Origin: Colwellia sp. MB3u-41
Lineage (GTDB): Bacteria; Pseudomonadota; Gammaproteobacteria; Enterobacterales; Alteromonadaceae
Length of the DNA: 64,000 nt
Assembly (NCBI RefSeq): GCF_014076845.1
Contig: NZ_JACGUT010000047.1
Location: forward strand, 186,001 to 250,000
Reading direction: 5' to 3'
Under the pieces are notes generated by a model. That model was not told where the DNA came from and made no database searches. It worked only from the letters and a program-made list of their open reading frames with translations. Of the stretch, positions 28,160 to 37,824 are shown piece after piece (within the stretch, counting starts at the first letter, position 1; the number at the start of each line of letters is the position of its first letter). A program made the translations under genes and the position numbers.

Positions 28160-28807
28160 TTATTTTACCTGGGCTAACGCTTGCTTTGCTAGTTCAGTAA
28201 TTTTAGGCCAGTCTTTATTTTTTATGATCTCGTCAGTAACCAACCAAGAGCCACCACAACAAGCAACATTTGATAGAGCTAAGTAATCATTAACGTTACT
28301 TAAATTTATGCCACCCGTTGGGCAAAAGAGAATATCGGGGAATGGCCCCCCCATTGACTGTATTGCTTTAACACCGCCAGAGGCTTCTGCTGGAAAGAAC
28401 TTTAAATGATCATAGCCAAAATCAATGCCATCCATCATTTCTGAAATCGATGAAATTCCAGGGATAAGTGCAATATTACCTTCGTTGCCTGCTTGTAATA
28501 AGTCTTTTGTTAAACCTGGGCTTATCGCAAACTTAGCACCAGCTTCTTGGCAACGTTGGAGCATTTCTCGGTTAGTCACCGTTCCTGCACCGACACAAGC
28601 TTCAGGTAACTCTTTAGCAATGATTTTAATGACATCAAGTGCTGCTGGAGTTCGTAAAGTCACTTCTAAGACTTTTATACCTGCAGCAAGGAGTGCTTTG
28701 GCAATAGGTAATGCATCTTCAACATCTTTGATAACAAGAACAGGTACTATTGGCCCCATAGCGAAAATGTCTTTTGGCGATAGTTGCCAAGTTTTTGTTA
28801 TGGTCAT
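28160..28807 (-). CDS. eda: KDPG aldolase (2-dehydro-3-deoxy-phosphogluconate aldolase)
   Basis: 215 residues. Splits KDPG into pyruvate and glyceraldehyde 3-phosphate, the last Entner-Doudoroff step. Schiff-base lysine K136 in LKFFPAEASGG; general-base glutamate E48 and R52 in LEVTLRT; the phosphate loop is PTGGI. Last gene of the zwf-pgl-edd-glk-eda operon, starting three bases after the glk stop. Confidence 0.96.
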   Translation of the reverse strand: MTITKTWQLSPKDIFAMGPIVPVLVIKDVEDALPIAKALLAAGIKVLEVTLRTPAALDVIKIIAKELPEACVGAGTVTNREMLQRCQEAGAKFAISPGLTKDLLQAGNEGNIALIPGISSISEMMDGIDFGYDHLKFFPAEASGGVKAIQSMGGPFPDILFCPTGGINLSNVNDYLALSNVACCGGSWLVTDEIIKNKDWPKITELAKQALAQVK

Positions 28808-28810
28808 GAT

Positions 28811-29797
28811 TTACATTTGTCCTTTCATTGAAGATAATTGTTGACGAATATAGGCTGATGCCCCTATTAAACCAGGTTGAGCTTCAGTGATCACATACGT
28901 CGGAATATTGTTAATAAAACTCGATAGTCGGCCTTTCGCGTCAAAACGCTGCCTAAAACCACTATCCTTGATAAAATTGATAAAACGAGGAACAATACCT
29001 CCAGCAATATACACACCACCAAAACACCCTAATGTTAAGGCTAAATTACCCGCGAAACTGCCTAAAGTCTTACAGAATTGCTCTAATGCTTTTTCACAGA
29101 GTGGACAGGAACCCTCAATCGCTTTTGCTGATATTTCTTCAGCGGATAATTTGTGCTTAGGCAGGTTGTCAATCGACAAAAAAGCTTGATAAATTTGCTC
29201 TAACCCTCTGCCACAAAGTAATTGTTCATATGAAATTCTATGCTGTTTTAGGTCAAGTAAATAATTTAATATTTTAATTTCATTAGCGTCAATGGGAGCA
29301 AAATCAACATGCCCGCCTTCACCTCCTAAACAACACCAACCATCACTGGTCGGTACTAAATTAGCGACGCCTAAACCGGTTCCAGGCCCACAAATAGAAA
29401 TTGGTTTACCTGCAAGAGCAACCCCCTCACCAATCTGTACTTTTTGTGAGTTGTTAAGTAAAGGTACGGCATGAGCAATTGCTGTATAATCATTAATTAA
29501 AAATAACTGGTTTATATTTAATTCATTTTTTAAAGCCGATTGAGAAAATGTCCAAGGTAAGTTGGTCATGGTAATTTGATCATTCTCTACCGGGCAGGCA
29601 ATAGCTAAACAAGCGTTTAACGTTTTTCCGTCACATGCATGTGACGATAAATAAACGCCAATAACATCGGCTAAGCTGTCATATTTGTCGCACTGATAAG
29701 TGTTAATGTCAGACGTTGTTCCGTCGTCATTAACCAGACCAAATCTGATATTAGTACCACCAATGTCAGCAACTAAATTGATGGTTGATTCACTCAT
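28811..29797 (-). CDS. glk: Glucokinase
   Basis: 328 residues. Phosphorylates glucose with ATP to feed zwf. The ATP-binding phosphate loop DIGGTNIRFGLV is at the start; GPGTGLGVANLVP and GGEGGHVDF are typical of proteobacterial Glk. Its ATG overlaps the edd stop codon (ATGA), which implies translational coupling inside the Entner-Doudoroff operon. Confidence 0.95.
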   Translation of the reverse strand: MSESTINLVADIGGTNIRFGLVNDDGTTSDINTYQCDKYDSLADVIGVYLSSHACDGKTLNACLAIACPVENDQITMTNLPWTFSQSALKNELNINQLFLINDYTAIAHAVPLLNNSQKVQIGEGVALAGKPISICGPGTGLGVANLVPTSDGWCCLGGEGGHVDFAPIDANEIKILNYLLDLKQHRISYEQLLCGRGLEQIYQAFLSIDNLPKHKLSAEEISAKAIEGSCPLCEKALEQFCKTLGSFAGNLALTLGCFGGVYIAGGIVPRFINFIKDSGFRQRFDAKGRLSSFINNIPTYVITEAQPGLIGASAYIRQQLSSMKGQM

Positions 29798-31644
29798 GAC
29801 ATTTTTCCGGCTACATCAGTTTCATCAAATAATGAACAAGCACCTGTTTCAGCTGTACTTAAGTTGCGACGCATAAAACCAAAAAGCTCTCGTCCCATAC
29901 CTTGATGGTGGCCATTAACTTGAAAAATAGCGTTGTTGCGTTGGGCAAGTTCTGCCTCGTCAACCATTAAGGTCAGCTCTCCGGTTTCACCATTAACAAG
30001 GATCATATCGCCCGTTTTCACTTTCGCAATCAAGCCGCCATCAAGTGCTTCGGGACATAAATGTATCGCCGCAGGTACCTTGCCGGAAGCGCCAGACATA
30101 CGTCCATCTGTCACCATTGCAACTTTAAAGCCTTTATCTTGTAAAACACCAAGCGGTGGTGTTAATTTATGTAACTCAGGCATTCCTCGGGCTTTAGGCC
30201 CTTGAAAGCGAACGACAGCAACAAAGTCTTTCTCTAACTCACCCGCGTCAAAAGCCGCTTGTAATTCGTGTTGATCTTCAAAAACAACCGCGGGTGCTTT
30301 AATAACAAAACTACCTTCGCGTAGCGAAGATGTCTTGATAACAGAAACACCTAAATTACCTTTAAGGACGCGTAAACCACCCGTAGGTTTAAATGGCTGA
30401 GCAACAGTAGCAATGATGCTATCGTCAAGTGACTTTTCAACACAGTCAACCCACTTAAGCTCACCACTCTCTAAAACAGGTTTTTTAGTGTAACGCGTTA
30501 AGCCACGACCACAAATGGTTTCGACATCTTCAAAAATTAAGCCACCTTCTATCAACTCTCTAAAAAGTAGTGCCATACCCCCTGCTTCTTGAAACTGGTT
30601 AATATCAGCTTCACCGTTAGGGTATATACGCGTTAAAAGTGGAACCGCTTCAGATAAGTCATTAAAATCTTGAAAGTTAATAATAATGCCCGCAGCTTTT
30701 GCAAAGGCAATAATATGCATTGTCAGGTTAGTTGAACCGCCCGTGGCAAGTAATGCAACAATGGCGTTAACAATTGAGCGTTCATTAACCATTCTACCAA
30801 TCGGCATATAGTTACCTGATTGTTGTGTTAACCGTGTGACTTGGCGTGCTGCTGCTTTAGTTAACTCTTCACGAAGCTCGGTATTCGGCGCGATAAATGA
30901 AGCGCCCGGTAAATGAAGTCCCATGACCTCAACCACTAATTGATTTGAATTCGCCGTACCAAAGAAAGTACACGTACCCGCAGAGTGGTATGATGCAGAT
31001 TCAGCTTCGAGTAACTCTTCTTCATTGGCCTCACCTTTAGCATGTTGTTGGCGTACACGTGCTTTTTCTTTATTGGGTAAGCCTGAAGGCATTGGACCTG
31101 CAGGAATAAAAACGGTTGGTAGATGTCCAAAAGTCATACTGGCAATTAACAGACCAGGCACAATTTTGTCACAGATGCCAAGCATTGCTGCGCCATCAAA
31201 CATATTGTGAGATAAACCAACAGCAGCAGACATCGCAATAACATCGCGACTCATTAAGCTTAAGTCCATGCCAGGTTGACCTTGGGTTACACCGTCACAC
31301 ATAGCGGGAACACCTGCAGCAAACTGTGCTACACCGCCTGCATCTCTGACTGCTGCTTTTATAATCGCAGGATAAACTTCATAAGGCTGATGAGCTGATA
31401 ACATATCATTGTAAGCTGATACAATGGCGATATCTGAGTGATGTATACCACGTAGTGAGACTTTGTCTTCTTTACCACAAGCGGCAAAACCATGGGCTAA
31501 GTTACCACATGACAAACCAGCACGATGGACAGTTTGAGAACTTTCAGCTTCAATTTTGGCTAAGTATTTAGCGCGTGAAATTTTACTACGCTCTATAATT
31601 TCATTGGTGATCGCTAAGATTTTTTTATTCATTTTAATTGTCAT
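29794..31644 (-). CDS. edd: Phosphogluconate dehydratase
   Basis: 616 residues (E. coli Edd 603). Dehydrates 6-phosphogluconate to KDPG, the step that defines the Entner-Doudoroff pathway. An IlvD/Edd-family iron-sulfur enzyme; MCDGVTQGQPGM, TCTFFGTANSNQ and VTDGRMSGASGKVPAAIHL are signature stretches, with cluster-type cysteines in the first two and in LGICDKIVPG. The ATG at 31644 has GGAGT 5 bases upstream, inside the end of pgl. Confidence 0.97.
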   Translation of the reverse strand: MTIKMNKKILAITNEIIERSKISRAKYLAKIEAESSQTVHRAGLSCGNLAHGFAACGKEDKVSLRGIHHSDIAIVSAYNDMLSAHQPYEVYPAIIKAAVRDAGGVAQFAAGVPAMCDGVTQGQPGMDLSLMSRDVIAMSAAVGLSHNMFDGAAMLGICDKIVPGLLIASMTFGHLPTVFIPAGPMPSGLPNKEKARVRQQHAKGEANEEELLEAESASYHSAGTCTFFGTANSNQLVVEVMGLHLPGASFIAPNTELREELTKAAARQVTRLTQQSGNYMPIGRMVNERSIVNAIVALLATGGSTNLTMHIIAFAKAAGIIINFQDFNDLSEAVPLLTRIYPNGEADINQFQEAGGMALLFRELIEGGLIFEDVETICGRGLTRYTKKPVLESGELKWVDCVEKSLDDSIIATVAQPFKPTGGLRVLKGNLGVSVIKTSSLREGSFVIKAPAVVFEDQHELQAAFDAGELEKDFVAVVRFQGPKARGMPELHKLTPPLGVLQDKGFKVAMVTDGRMSGASGKVPAAIHLCPEALDGGLIAKVKTGDMILVNGETGELTLMVDEAELAQRNNAIFQVNGHHQGMGRELFGFMRRNLSTAETGACSLFDETDVAGKMS

Positions 31645-31647
31645 ATG

Positions 31648-32343
31648 TTACTCCGCCCAATACACTTGTGTATTGATATCTGGGTTTTGTAAAAATGCCC
31701 TTATTGGCATTTCTTTTTGGTTGTTATTTGAAAGTGCTTTCCCTAAAACGACCTTTTTACTTTCACCACATACATGTAAAATAATATTTTTACTCTGCGC
31801 TAAATGCGCATAAGTAAAAGTGATGCGAGCATTAGGAGCGGTTTGAGGAACAACTTTCATTAAGGCTACTGTGTTGTCAGGTGCTAGTGCTGCTGATATT
31901 TCATTACTACACGGAAATAAAGAAGCGGTATGACCATCTTCGCCCATGCCAAGAATAAGCACATCTAATGGCAATAAGTTACTTTTAGCATCTGCATTTA
32001 ATAACGCCAGGGTTGCTTGATTAAATTCGCCGGCTTTTTTGAGATGAAAAAAACGAGCAGCAGAGGCCTTATTTTGCAATAAGTTTTCATGTACCAAACG
32101 CGTATTACTCGCCTCAGACTCAAACTCAACCCAACGTTCATCGGCCAACGTTACCGTGACTTTTTGCCAGTCAATATCTTTATTTGATAATGCGGTAAAG
32201 AAACCTTTAGGTGTAGAGCCACCAGAGACAGCAAGGCTTGCTTTACCTTTTTTACTAATAGCGTCTGATAAAATTTCAGCCACTGCCTTAGCTAAAGCAT
32301 TATCTAAATCTGCTCGCTGAGCAAAATCATTTAATTGATACAT
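31648..32343 (-). CDS. pgl: 6-phosphogluconolactonase
   Basis: 231 residues, DevB/SOL type. Hydrolyses 6-phosphogluconolactone to 6-phosphogluconate. SGGSTPKGFF near the N-terminus, ADERWV and LGMGEDGHTASLFP are the family motifs. Sits between zwf and edd in the operon, so lactone made by Zwf goes directly to Edd or Gnd. Confidence 0.95.
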   Translation of the reverse strand: MYQLNDFAQRADLDNALAKAVAEILSDAISKKGKASLAVSGGSTPKGFFTALSNKDIDWQKVTVTLADERWVEFESEASNTRLVHENLLQNKASAARFFHLKKAGEFNQATLALLNADAKSNLLPLDVLILGMGEDGHTASLFPCSNEISAALAPDNTVALMKVVPQTAPNARITFTYAHLAQSKNIILHVCGESKKVVLGKALSNNNQKEMPIRAFLQNPDINTQVYWAE

Positions 32344-32381
32344 AGTTATTCCCTGAAATTTATATTATTACTAAAATTTAG

Positions 32382-33851
32382 TTACTCAACCCACTGGCGA
32401 TCATCACGAGCAATCATTGAAAGCGAAGCAACGGGCCCCCAGGTTCCTGCAGGGTAAGCTTTAGGTGCTTCATTACTCGTCTGCCAAGCTTCAATAATAC
32501 TATCAGCCCACGTCCAAGCGGCCTCAACTTCATCACGACTGACAAATAATGACTGATTACCATTAATAACTTCTAGCATCAATCGTTCATAAGCATCAAC
32601 AACACGCTGATTTTCATAGGTTTCTGAAAAGCTCAAATCGAGTTTATTTTCTTGAATATGCATTTGTGATGCAATACCCGGAATTTTATTCATCATTTGT
32701 AACTCAACGCCTTCATCGGGCTGCAAACGAATGGTTAATTTATTAGCGGGTAAATCTACATGGCTCTCTTTGAAAATATTGTGAGCTTGGGGCTTAAATT
32801 GCACCACAATTTCACTGTGCTTAGCTGGCATACGTTTACCTGTGCGAAGGTAAAACGGAACACCTGCCCAACGCCAATTGTCAATTTCCGCTTTTATTGC
32901 GACAAAAGTTTCGGTATCACTTTTTTGATTGGCATCTTCTTCATTTAAATACCCTGGTACAGGTAAACCATTTAAGTAACCATCAGCATACTGTCCGCGT
33001 ACTGTTTTTTCTTTCACGTTCATGCGGTTAATGGGTACAAGCGCCTTCACAGCCTTTAATTTTTCAGCACGAATGCTCTCTGCACTTAAATCAGCTGGCG
33101 GCTCCATCGCTAATAAAGATAGAATTTGTAATAAATGATTTTGTATCATGTCACGCATTTGGCCTGCGTCATCATAGAATCCCCAGCGCCCTTCAATACC
33201 AACACTTTCAGCAACGGTTATCTGTACATGATCAATACTATTACGGTCCCAGTTATTGGTAAAAAGTGAGTTGGCAAAGCGCAGTACTAATAAGTTAAGT
33301 ACGGTTTCTTTACCTAAATAATGATCAATACGGTAAATTTGGTTTTCATTAAAATAACGAGAAACTTGGTCATTAATAACTTTAGAAGAAGCAAGACAAT
33401 TACCAATCGGTTTTTCCATAACGACACGGTCTGCGTCAGTAATAAGTGTTGCTGATTTTAAACCGTCGGTAATATCGCCATAAATAGCAGGAGGTGTTGA
33501 GAAATAATAAACGCGCGTTTCATGGCCACCTTTTAACGTGGTCGCTAAATGGCTGTACGAAGCGGTATCTTTAAAATCTAATTGTTGATAAACCAAACGG
33601 GTAATAAAACGAGCCATCACCTGTTTGTCTAAACCCTCTTTAACAAACTCGGTAAGGTTTTCAACCACAAAAGCAGTAAATTCTTCGACTGAATGGTCTT
33701 GTCTAGCAACACCTAAAATTCGGCTCTCATTGTTCAATAAGCCGGCTTGGTCTAATTGATACAAAGCAGGTAATAATTTACGACGAGACAAGTCACCAAG
33801 TGCACCAAAAATAACAATTTCACTGGCAGACTGAAGGTCTGAATTTTTCAT
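32382..33851 (-). CDS. zwf: Glucose-6-phosphate 1-dehydrogenase
   Basis: 489 residues. Oxidises glucose 6-phosphate to the lactone with NADP. The N-terminal dinucleotide motif is GALGDLSRRKLLPALYQL; the active-site signature is RIDHYLGKE. First gene of the zwf-pgl-edd-glk-eda operon. Two HexR-type palindromes lie in the intergenic space towards hexR, the nearer 83 bases from the zwf start. Confidence 0.97.
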   Translation of the reverse strand: MKNSDLQSASEIVIFGALGDLSRRKLLPALYQLDQAGLLNNESRILGVARQDHSVEEFTAFVVENLTEFVKEGLDKQVMARFITRLVYQQLDFKDTASYSHLATTLKGGHETRVYYFSTPPAIYGDITDGLKSATLITDADRVVMEKPIGNCLASSKVINDQVSRYFNENQIYRIDHYLGKETVLNLLVLRFANSLFTNNWDRNSIDHVQITVAESVGIEGRWGFYDDAGQMRDMIQNHLLQILSLLAMEPPADLSAESIRAEKLKAVKALVPINRMNVKEKTVRGQYADGYLNGLPVPGYLNEEDANQKSDTETFVAIKAEIDNWRWAGVPFYLRTGKRMPAKHSEIVVQFKPQAHNIFKESHVDLPANKLTIRLQPDEGVELQMMNKIPGIASQMHIQENKLDLSFSETYENQRVVDAYERLMLEVINGNQSLFVSRDEVEAAWTWADSIIEAWQTSNEAPKAYPAGTWGPVASLSMIARDDRQWVE

Positions 33852-33933
33852 ATAACATTATCTCTTATGTTGGCTTGTTTTACTGATACCTAATAATAGC
33901 TAAAATTATGTCATCAATAAATACAGCACATAT

Positions 33934-33948
33934 TGTAACTAAACTACA
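33934..33948. promoter_or_regulatory. HexR-type operator 1 (zwf proximal)
   Basis: TGTAACTAAACTACA, a match to the HexR palindrome with TGTA and TACA ends, 83 bases before the zwf start. Confidence 0.78.
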
Positions 33949-33994
33949 TTTATCCATAATTTAACGGGTATACTCACATCAGTAAAGAACTTTT

Positions 33995-34009
33995 TGTAAT
34001 TAAATTACA
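33995..34009. promoter_or_regulatory. HexR-type operator 2
   Basis: TGTAATTAAATTACA, a perfect palindrome identical to the idealised HexR motif. It is 144 bases from zwf and 213 from the hexR ATG, placed for control of zwf and possibly autoregulation. Confidence 0.85.
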
Positions 34010-34221
34010 TTTTAGGTATTATGAATATATATCGAGTTCAAGAGATGATTTCACTAAAAATTCTCTGCTGGTTAGCTATTTTAGGTTAAACATTAATTAA
34101 AAATTTGCTAAAAATTGCTAATGTGTTTTATATTAGCGGTAATTATGAAATAAATTTTCATTATTCTCGTGATTTAAACAGAAAATTAATTACAATTTTT
34201 GTAAAAGTAGGATTAACCGAC

Positions 34222-35070
34222 ATGAATATTTTAGAAAAAATCGCCAACGAGTTAGATACGTTCAGTAAATCTGAACGTAAAGTGGCGGAAGTAATATTAT
34301 CTTCTCCCAGTACCGTTATTCATGCCAGTATCGCAGCATTAGCTAAGCAAGCAAATATCAGTGAACCCACTGTTAATAGATTTTGTCGTCGTTTAGATAC
34401 TAAAGGTTACCCTGACTTTAAACTTCACTTAGCACAAAGTCTGGCAAATGGTACACCTTATGTTAATCGGCACGTCGACGAAAATGATACGGCTGATGAA
34501 TATACGGATAAAATTTTTGAATCAACCATGGCAAGTCTTGAATTAGCTCGTAAAAGTTTAGATGCTAATGTGATCAACAGATCGGTTGATGTATTAACAC
34601 AAGCCAATAAAATTTCATTTTTTGGGCTAGGCGCTTCTGCTGTTGTTGCACATGACGCCTTAAATAAGTTCTTCCGTTTTAATGTCCCTGTCGTTTATTT
34701 TGATGACATATTAATGCAACGTATGAGTGCTATTAATAGTCGCCAAGGCGATGTAGTGGTGGTCATTTCACACACAGGGCGAACAAAGTCACTGGTTGAA
34801 GTGGCAAGTTTAGCCAAAGAAAATGATGCGATTGTTATAGGAATAACAACCGCAGGTAGCCCTTTATCAAAAGAATGTAATATCGTTTTATCTGTTGATG
34901 TTGCTGAAGATACCGATTTATATATGCCCATGTCATCACGTATTGCGCAACTTGCACTTATTGATGTGCTAGCAACCGGATTTACGTTAAGACGTGGGAC
35001 GAAATTTAGAGATAATTTAAAGAAAGTAAAAGATAGTTTACGTAGCTCACGTTTTGAGCGTAAAGACTAA
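34222..35070 (+). CDS. hexR: HexR, RpiR-family regulator of central carbon metabolism
   Basis: 282 residues from the ATG at 34222 (AGGA about 9 bases upstream). The protein aligns from MNILEKIANELDTFSKSERKVAEVIL with E. coli HexR, so the longer frame to 34105 is rejected. N-terminal helix-turn-helix (ANISEPTVNRFCRRLDTKGYPDFK) and C-terminal SIS sugar-phosphate domain (FFGLGASAVVAHDA, ISHTGRTKSLVE). Known HexR proteins bind KDPG and control zwf, edd-eda and gap genes. The three operators in this window match that role. Divergent from zwf; pykA follows. Confidence 0.95.
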   Translation: MNILEKIANELDTFSKSERKVAEVILSSPSTVIHASIAALAKQANISEPTVNRFCRRLDTKGYPDFKLHLAQSLANGTPYVNRHVDENDTADEYTDKIFESTMASLELARKSLDANVINRSVDVLTQANKISFFGLGASAVVAHDALNKFFRFNVPVVYFDDILMQRMSAINSRQGDVVVVISHTGRTKSLVEVASLAKENDAIVIGITTAGSPLSKECNIVLSVDVAEDTDLYMPMSSRIAQLALIDVLATGFTLRRGTKFRDNLKKVKDSLRSSRFERKD

Positions 35071-35084
35071 CTATCATTATTAAT

Positions 35085-35110
35085 GAAGACAAACCTCGAT
35101 ATTTGTCTTC
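35085..35110 (+). promoter_or_regulatory. Hairpin in the hexR-pykA spacer
   Basis: A perfect 9-bp inverted repeat, GAAGACAAA / TTTGTCTTC, with an 8-base loop. It starts 15 bases after the hexR stop and ends 32 bases before the pykA ATG. No T tract follows, so it is not a standard terminator; mRNA processing or partial attenuation is possible. Confidence 0.5.
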
Positions 35111-35142
35111 AACAATCACTCCATTACATAATAAGGATTAAG

Positions 35143-36594
35143 ATGCCTAGAAGAACGAAAATTGTAGCGACCTTAGGGCCAGCCACTGATGACAAAGCCG
35201 TATTGAAAGAAGTACTAGCCGCTGGTGTAAACGTGGTTCGATTGAACTTCTCTCATGGTATTCCTCAAGATCATATTGATCGTGCTAATAACGTACGCGA
35301 AATTGCCAAAGAACTTGGAATATATGTTGGCATTTTAGGCGATTTGCAAGGCCCTAAAATACGTATTTCTACGTTTAAAGATGGCCCCATTAGATTAGCG
35401 ATCGGTGATAAGTTTGAACTTGATGCGACATTAGAAAAAGGTGATGGCTGCCAAGAAAAAGTTGGCATTGATTACAAAAAATTACCACAGGACGTTATTC
35501 CTGGGGATATACTTTTACTTGACGATGGTCGTGTGCAACTAAAAGTATTAAGTACACAAGGACAGTCAGTTTTCACTGAAGTCACTGTCGGTGGGCCTTT
35601 ATCAAATAATAAGGGCATTAACCGTCAAGGTGGTGGTTTAACCGCTCCAGCCTTAACCGATAAAGATAAAGAAGATATTAAGTTAGCGGCAAAAATTGAT
35701 GTCGATTTCTTAGCAGTGTCTTTTCCTCGTGATGCAGCAGATATGCGTGAAGCTCGTTTATTAGCCCAAGAAGCGGGTTGTGATGCTCGTTTAGTGTCTA
35801 AAATTGAACGTGCAGAAGCGGTAAATGATGACAAAATCCTTGATGAAATCATTTTAGCCTCTGACGTTGTTATGGTTGCTCGTGGTGATTTAGGTGTTGA
35901 AATTGGTGATGCTGCATTAGTGGGTAAACAAAAACATATTATTGCTCGTAGTCGTCAATTAAACCGTGTGGTCATTACCGCAACGCAAATGATGGAAACG
36001 ATGATTGAAAACCCGATGCCAACACGCGCTGAAGTTATGGATGTGGCAAACGCTGTTCTTGATGGTACTGATGCAGTTATGCTGAGTGCTGAAACTGCCG
36101 CGGGTAAATATCCAGTAGAAACAGTAAAAGCAATGGCATCTGTATGTATTGGCGCTGAAGAACATCGCTCAGTCAATATGTCAAACCATCGTAATGAACT
36201 CACTTTTTCTGAAATTTCAGAAACCATCGCAATGTCTGCTATGTATGCTGCAAATCATCTTGTTGGTGTTAAAGCGATCATATCTTTGACTGAATCAGGG
36301 CATACCAGCAAAATAATGTCGCGTATTACTTCTGGCTTACCTATATATTCTTTATCTCGTCACCAGAAAACACTTAATAAAACGGCTATTTACCGTGGTG
36401 TTTATCCTGTTGAGTTTGACTCTACCCATTTTTCAGACGAAGAATTGTCAAATGAAGTACTCAATAAAGTACTCAATAAATCAAATTTAAAAGTTGATGA
36501 CATCGTTATATTTACTCATGGTGATATGATGGAAACTGTTGGTGCAACCAATACATTGAAAGTCTTAACGGTGACCAAAAAGCACTTAAGTTAA
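35143..36594 (+). CDS. pykA: Pyruvate kinase II
   Basis: 483 residues from the ATG at 35143 (AAGGA 6 bases upstream); the longer frame to 35083 reads through the upstream hairpin. Converts phosphoenolpyruvate and ADP to pyruvate and ATP. Starts [16 protein letters not shown]; the metal/substrate region [13 protein letters not shown] and the [18 protein letters not shown] signature are intact. Downstream of hexR exactly as in E. coli pykA. Confidence 0.96.
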   Translation: MPRRTKIVATLGPATDDKAVLKEVLAAGVNVVRLNFSHGIPQDHIDRANNVREIAKELGIYVGILGDLQGPKIRISTFKDGPIRLAIGDKFELDATLEKGDGCQEKVGIDYKKLPQDVIPGDILLLDDGRVQLKVLSTQGQSVFTEVTVGGPLSNNKGINRQGGGLTAPALTDKDKEDIKLAAKIDVDFLAVSFPRDAADMREARLLAQEAGCDARLVSKIERAEAVNDDKILDEIILASDVVMVARGDLGVEIGDAALVGKQKHIIARSRQLNRVVITATQMMETMIENPMPTRAEVMDVANAVLDGTDAVMLSAETAAGKYPVETVKAMASVCIGAEEHRSVNMSNHRNELTFSEISETIAMSAMYAANHLVGVKAIISLTESGHTSKIMSRITSGLPIYSLSRHQKTLNKTAIYRGVYPVEFDSTHFSDEELSNEVLNKVLNKSNLKVDDIVIFTHGDMMETVGATNTLKVLTVTKKHLS

Positions 36595-36626
36595 TTGGGT
36601 AAAGTTAAGCAATAAATAGGTACGTT

Positions 36627-36656
36627 AAAAAGGTAGCACTTTAGCTACCTTTTTTT
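36627..36656 (+). terminator. Terminator after pykA
   Basis: AAAAAGGTAGC / GCTACCTTTTTTT hairpin around ACTTTA with a T tract. Confidence 0.9.
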
Positions 36657-36743
36657 ATCGGCAAAATTTACTTAAGGTAAGCAATGACGAATGTAAAAAA
36701 TTTCAGTAAGATAAACGTTATGATATAACGTTAAAAACTGATT

Positions 36744-37748
36744 ATGATGATAAAAAAGGTTGCAGTGTTAACAAGTGGGGGCGATGCTCCCGGTATGAAT
36801 GCAGCGATACGTTCGGTGGTACTTGCTGCCCATCACTATAAATTACAGACTATCGGTTTTTATTCGGGCTATAACGGTTTAATAGAAGATAGTTCAACTC
36901 CCCTAACCCCAGCAAGTGTTAATGGTATAATCCACCGCGGTGGCACTATTTTAAAAAGTGCTCGCTGCCCTGCTATGCTCACAGAGCAAGGCTTAAAATT
37001 AGCCGCAGTCACACTGAAAAAGGAAGAAGTAGACGCATTAATTGTCATCGGTGGCGATGGTTCTTTTAACGGTCTACTTGCTTTAAATCAACATTGGTCA
37101 GGACATATTATTGGTATTCCTGGAACCATTGACAATGATATTGACGGCACCGATTTCACCATTGGTTTTTCTACAGCGGTCAATACCGGTATTGAAGCTA
37201 TTGATAAAATACGCGATACCGCAGAAGCTTTTGAACGTATTTTTATTGTTGAGTTAATGGGCCGCCATAGCGGTCATATCACGTTTAACGTTGGCATTGC
37301 TTGTGCTGCTGAGCAAATACTTTCCTTCGAGAACTTCTCTCAAAATGATGAACAAGAAAAGCTTAGCCATTTAGCAAAAGAAATTAGCCAAGCACAGCAA
37401 AACAGGCATGCCAGTTACATCATTGTTATAGCCGAAAACCTTTGGCGAGGTGGGGCAACCGAGCTTGCAAGACAATTAAAGGAAACGGCAAACATTGACT
37501 GCACCGCGTGTATACTTGGCTATATTCAACGAGGAGGTTCTCCTGTCGCTAAAGACCGAATTTTAGCTACAAAAATGGGCGTTTCAGCGGTACAGGAACT
37601 GATTGCAGGCAATAACAAAGTGATGATCGGAGAACGTAATAATCAATTGATAACCGTGCCACTTGCGGTTGCTGTTATGCATAAAGAAAAAGTCAGTGAA
37701 AATTTAGTTTCAGCCCAAGAAAATATCCTCGCGCTAACCGCCCAGTGA
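36744..37748 (+). CDS. pfkA: ATP-dependent 6-phosphofructokinase
   Basis: 334 residues. Commits fructose 6-phosphate to glycolysis. TSGGDAPGMNAAIRSVV and IGGDGSFNG bind ATP; the catalytic loop GTIDNDIDGTD and MGRHSGH are present, and GYIQRGGSPVAKDRILATKMG closes the site. The Gly in GGDGSF is the residue associated with ATP rather than PPi use. With zwf-edd-eda nearby the cell has both glycolytic routes. Tandem ATGs at 36744 and 36747; either may be used. Confidence 0.94.
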   Translation: MMIKKVAVLTSGGDAPGMNAAIRSVVLAAHHYKLQTIGFYSGYNGLIEDSSTPLTPASVNGIIHRGGTILKSARCPAMLTEQGLKLAAVTLKKEEVDALIVIGGDGSFNGLLALNQHWSGHIIGIPGTIDNDIDGTDFTIGFSTAVNTGIEAIDKIRDTAEAFERIFIVELMGRHSGHITFNVGIACAAEQILSFENFSQNDEQEKLSHLAKEISQAQQNRHASYIIVIAENLWRGGATELARQLKETANIDCTACILGYIQRGGSPVAKDRILATKMGVSAVQELIAGNNKVMIGERNNQLITVPLAVAVMHKEKVSENLVSAQENILALTAQ

Positions 37749-37762
37749 CGTTACCTCAACAA

Positions 37763-37796
37763 AAACGCCTAGATAAAAGGGAATGAATAGGCGTTT
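37763..37796. terminator. Hairpin between pfkA and the convergent HDOD gene
   Basis: AAACGCCTA / TAGGCGTTT, a 9-bp perfect stem with a 16-base loop and A/T-rich flanks, lying between convergent genes. Probably a bidirectional terminator. Confidence 0.6.
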
Positions 37797-37824
37797 AAAA
37801 TATCACAAAGTAATGAACGATAAG

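Larger units (their letters stand above)
33852..34221. promoter_or_regulatory. zwf-hexR divergent control region
   Basis: 370 bases without a gene between the divergent zwf and hexR starts. It holds two HexR-type palindromes (listed separately). The open frame reaching back to 34105 in the hexR frame lacks a ribosome site and is not taken as coding. No other dyad fits the motif; TTACAATTTTTGTAA near 34189 is arranged the wrong way round. Confidence 0.7.

Noticed and set aside
34189-34203. TTACAATTTTTGTAA as a third HexR site before hexR
   Set aside because: The half-sites are everted (TTACA...TGTAA) compared with TGTA...TACA.
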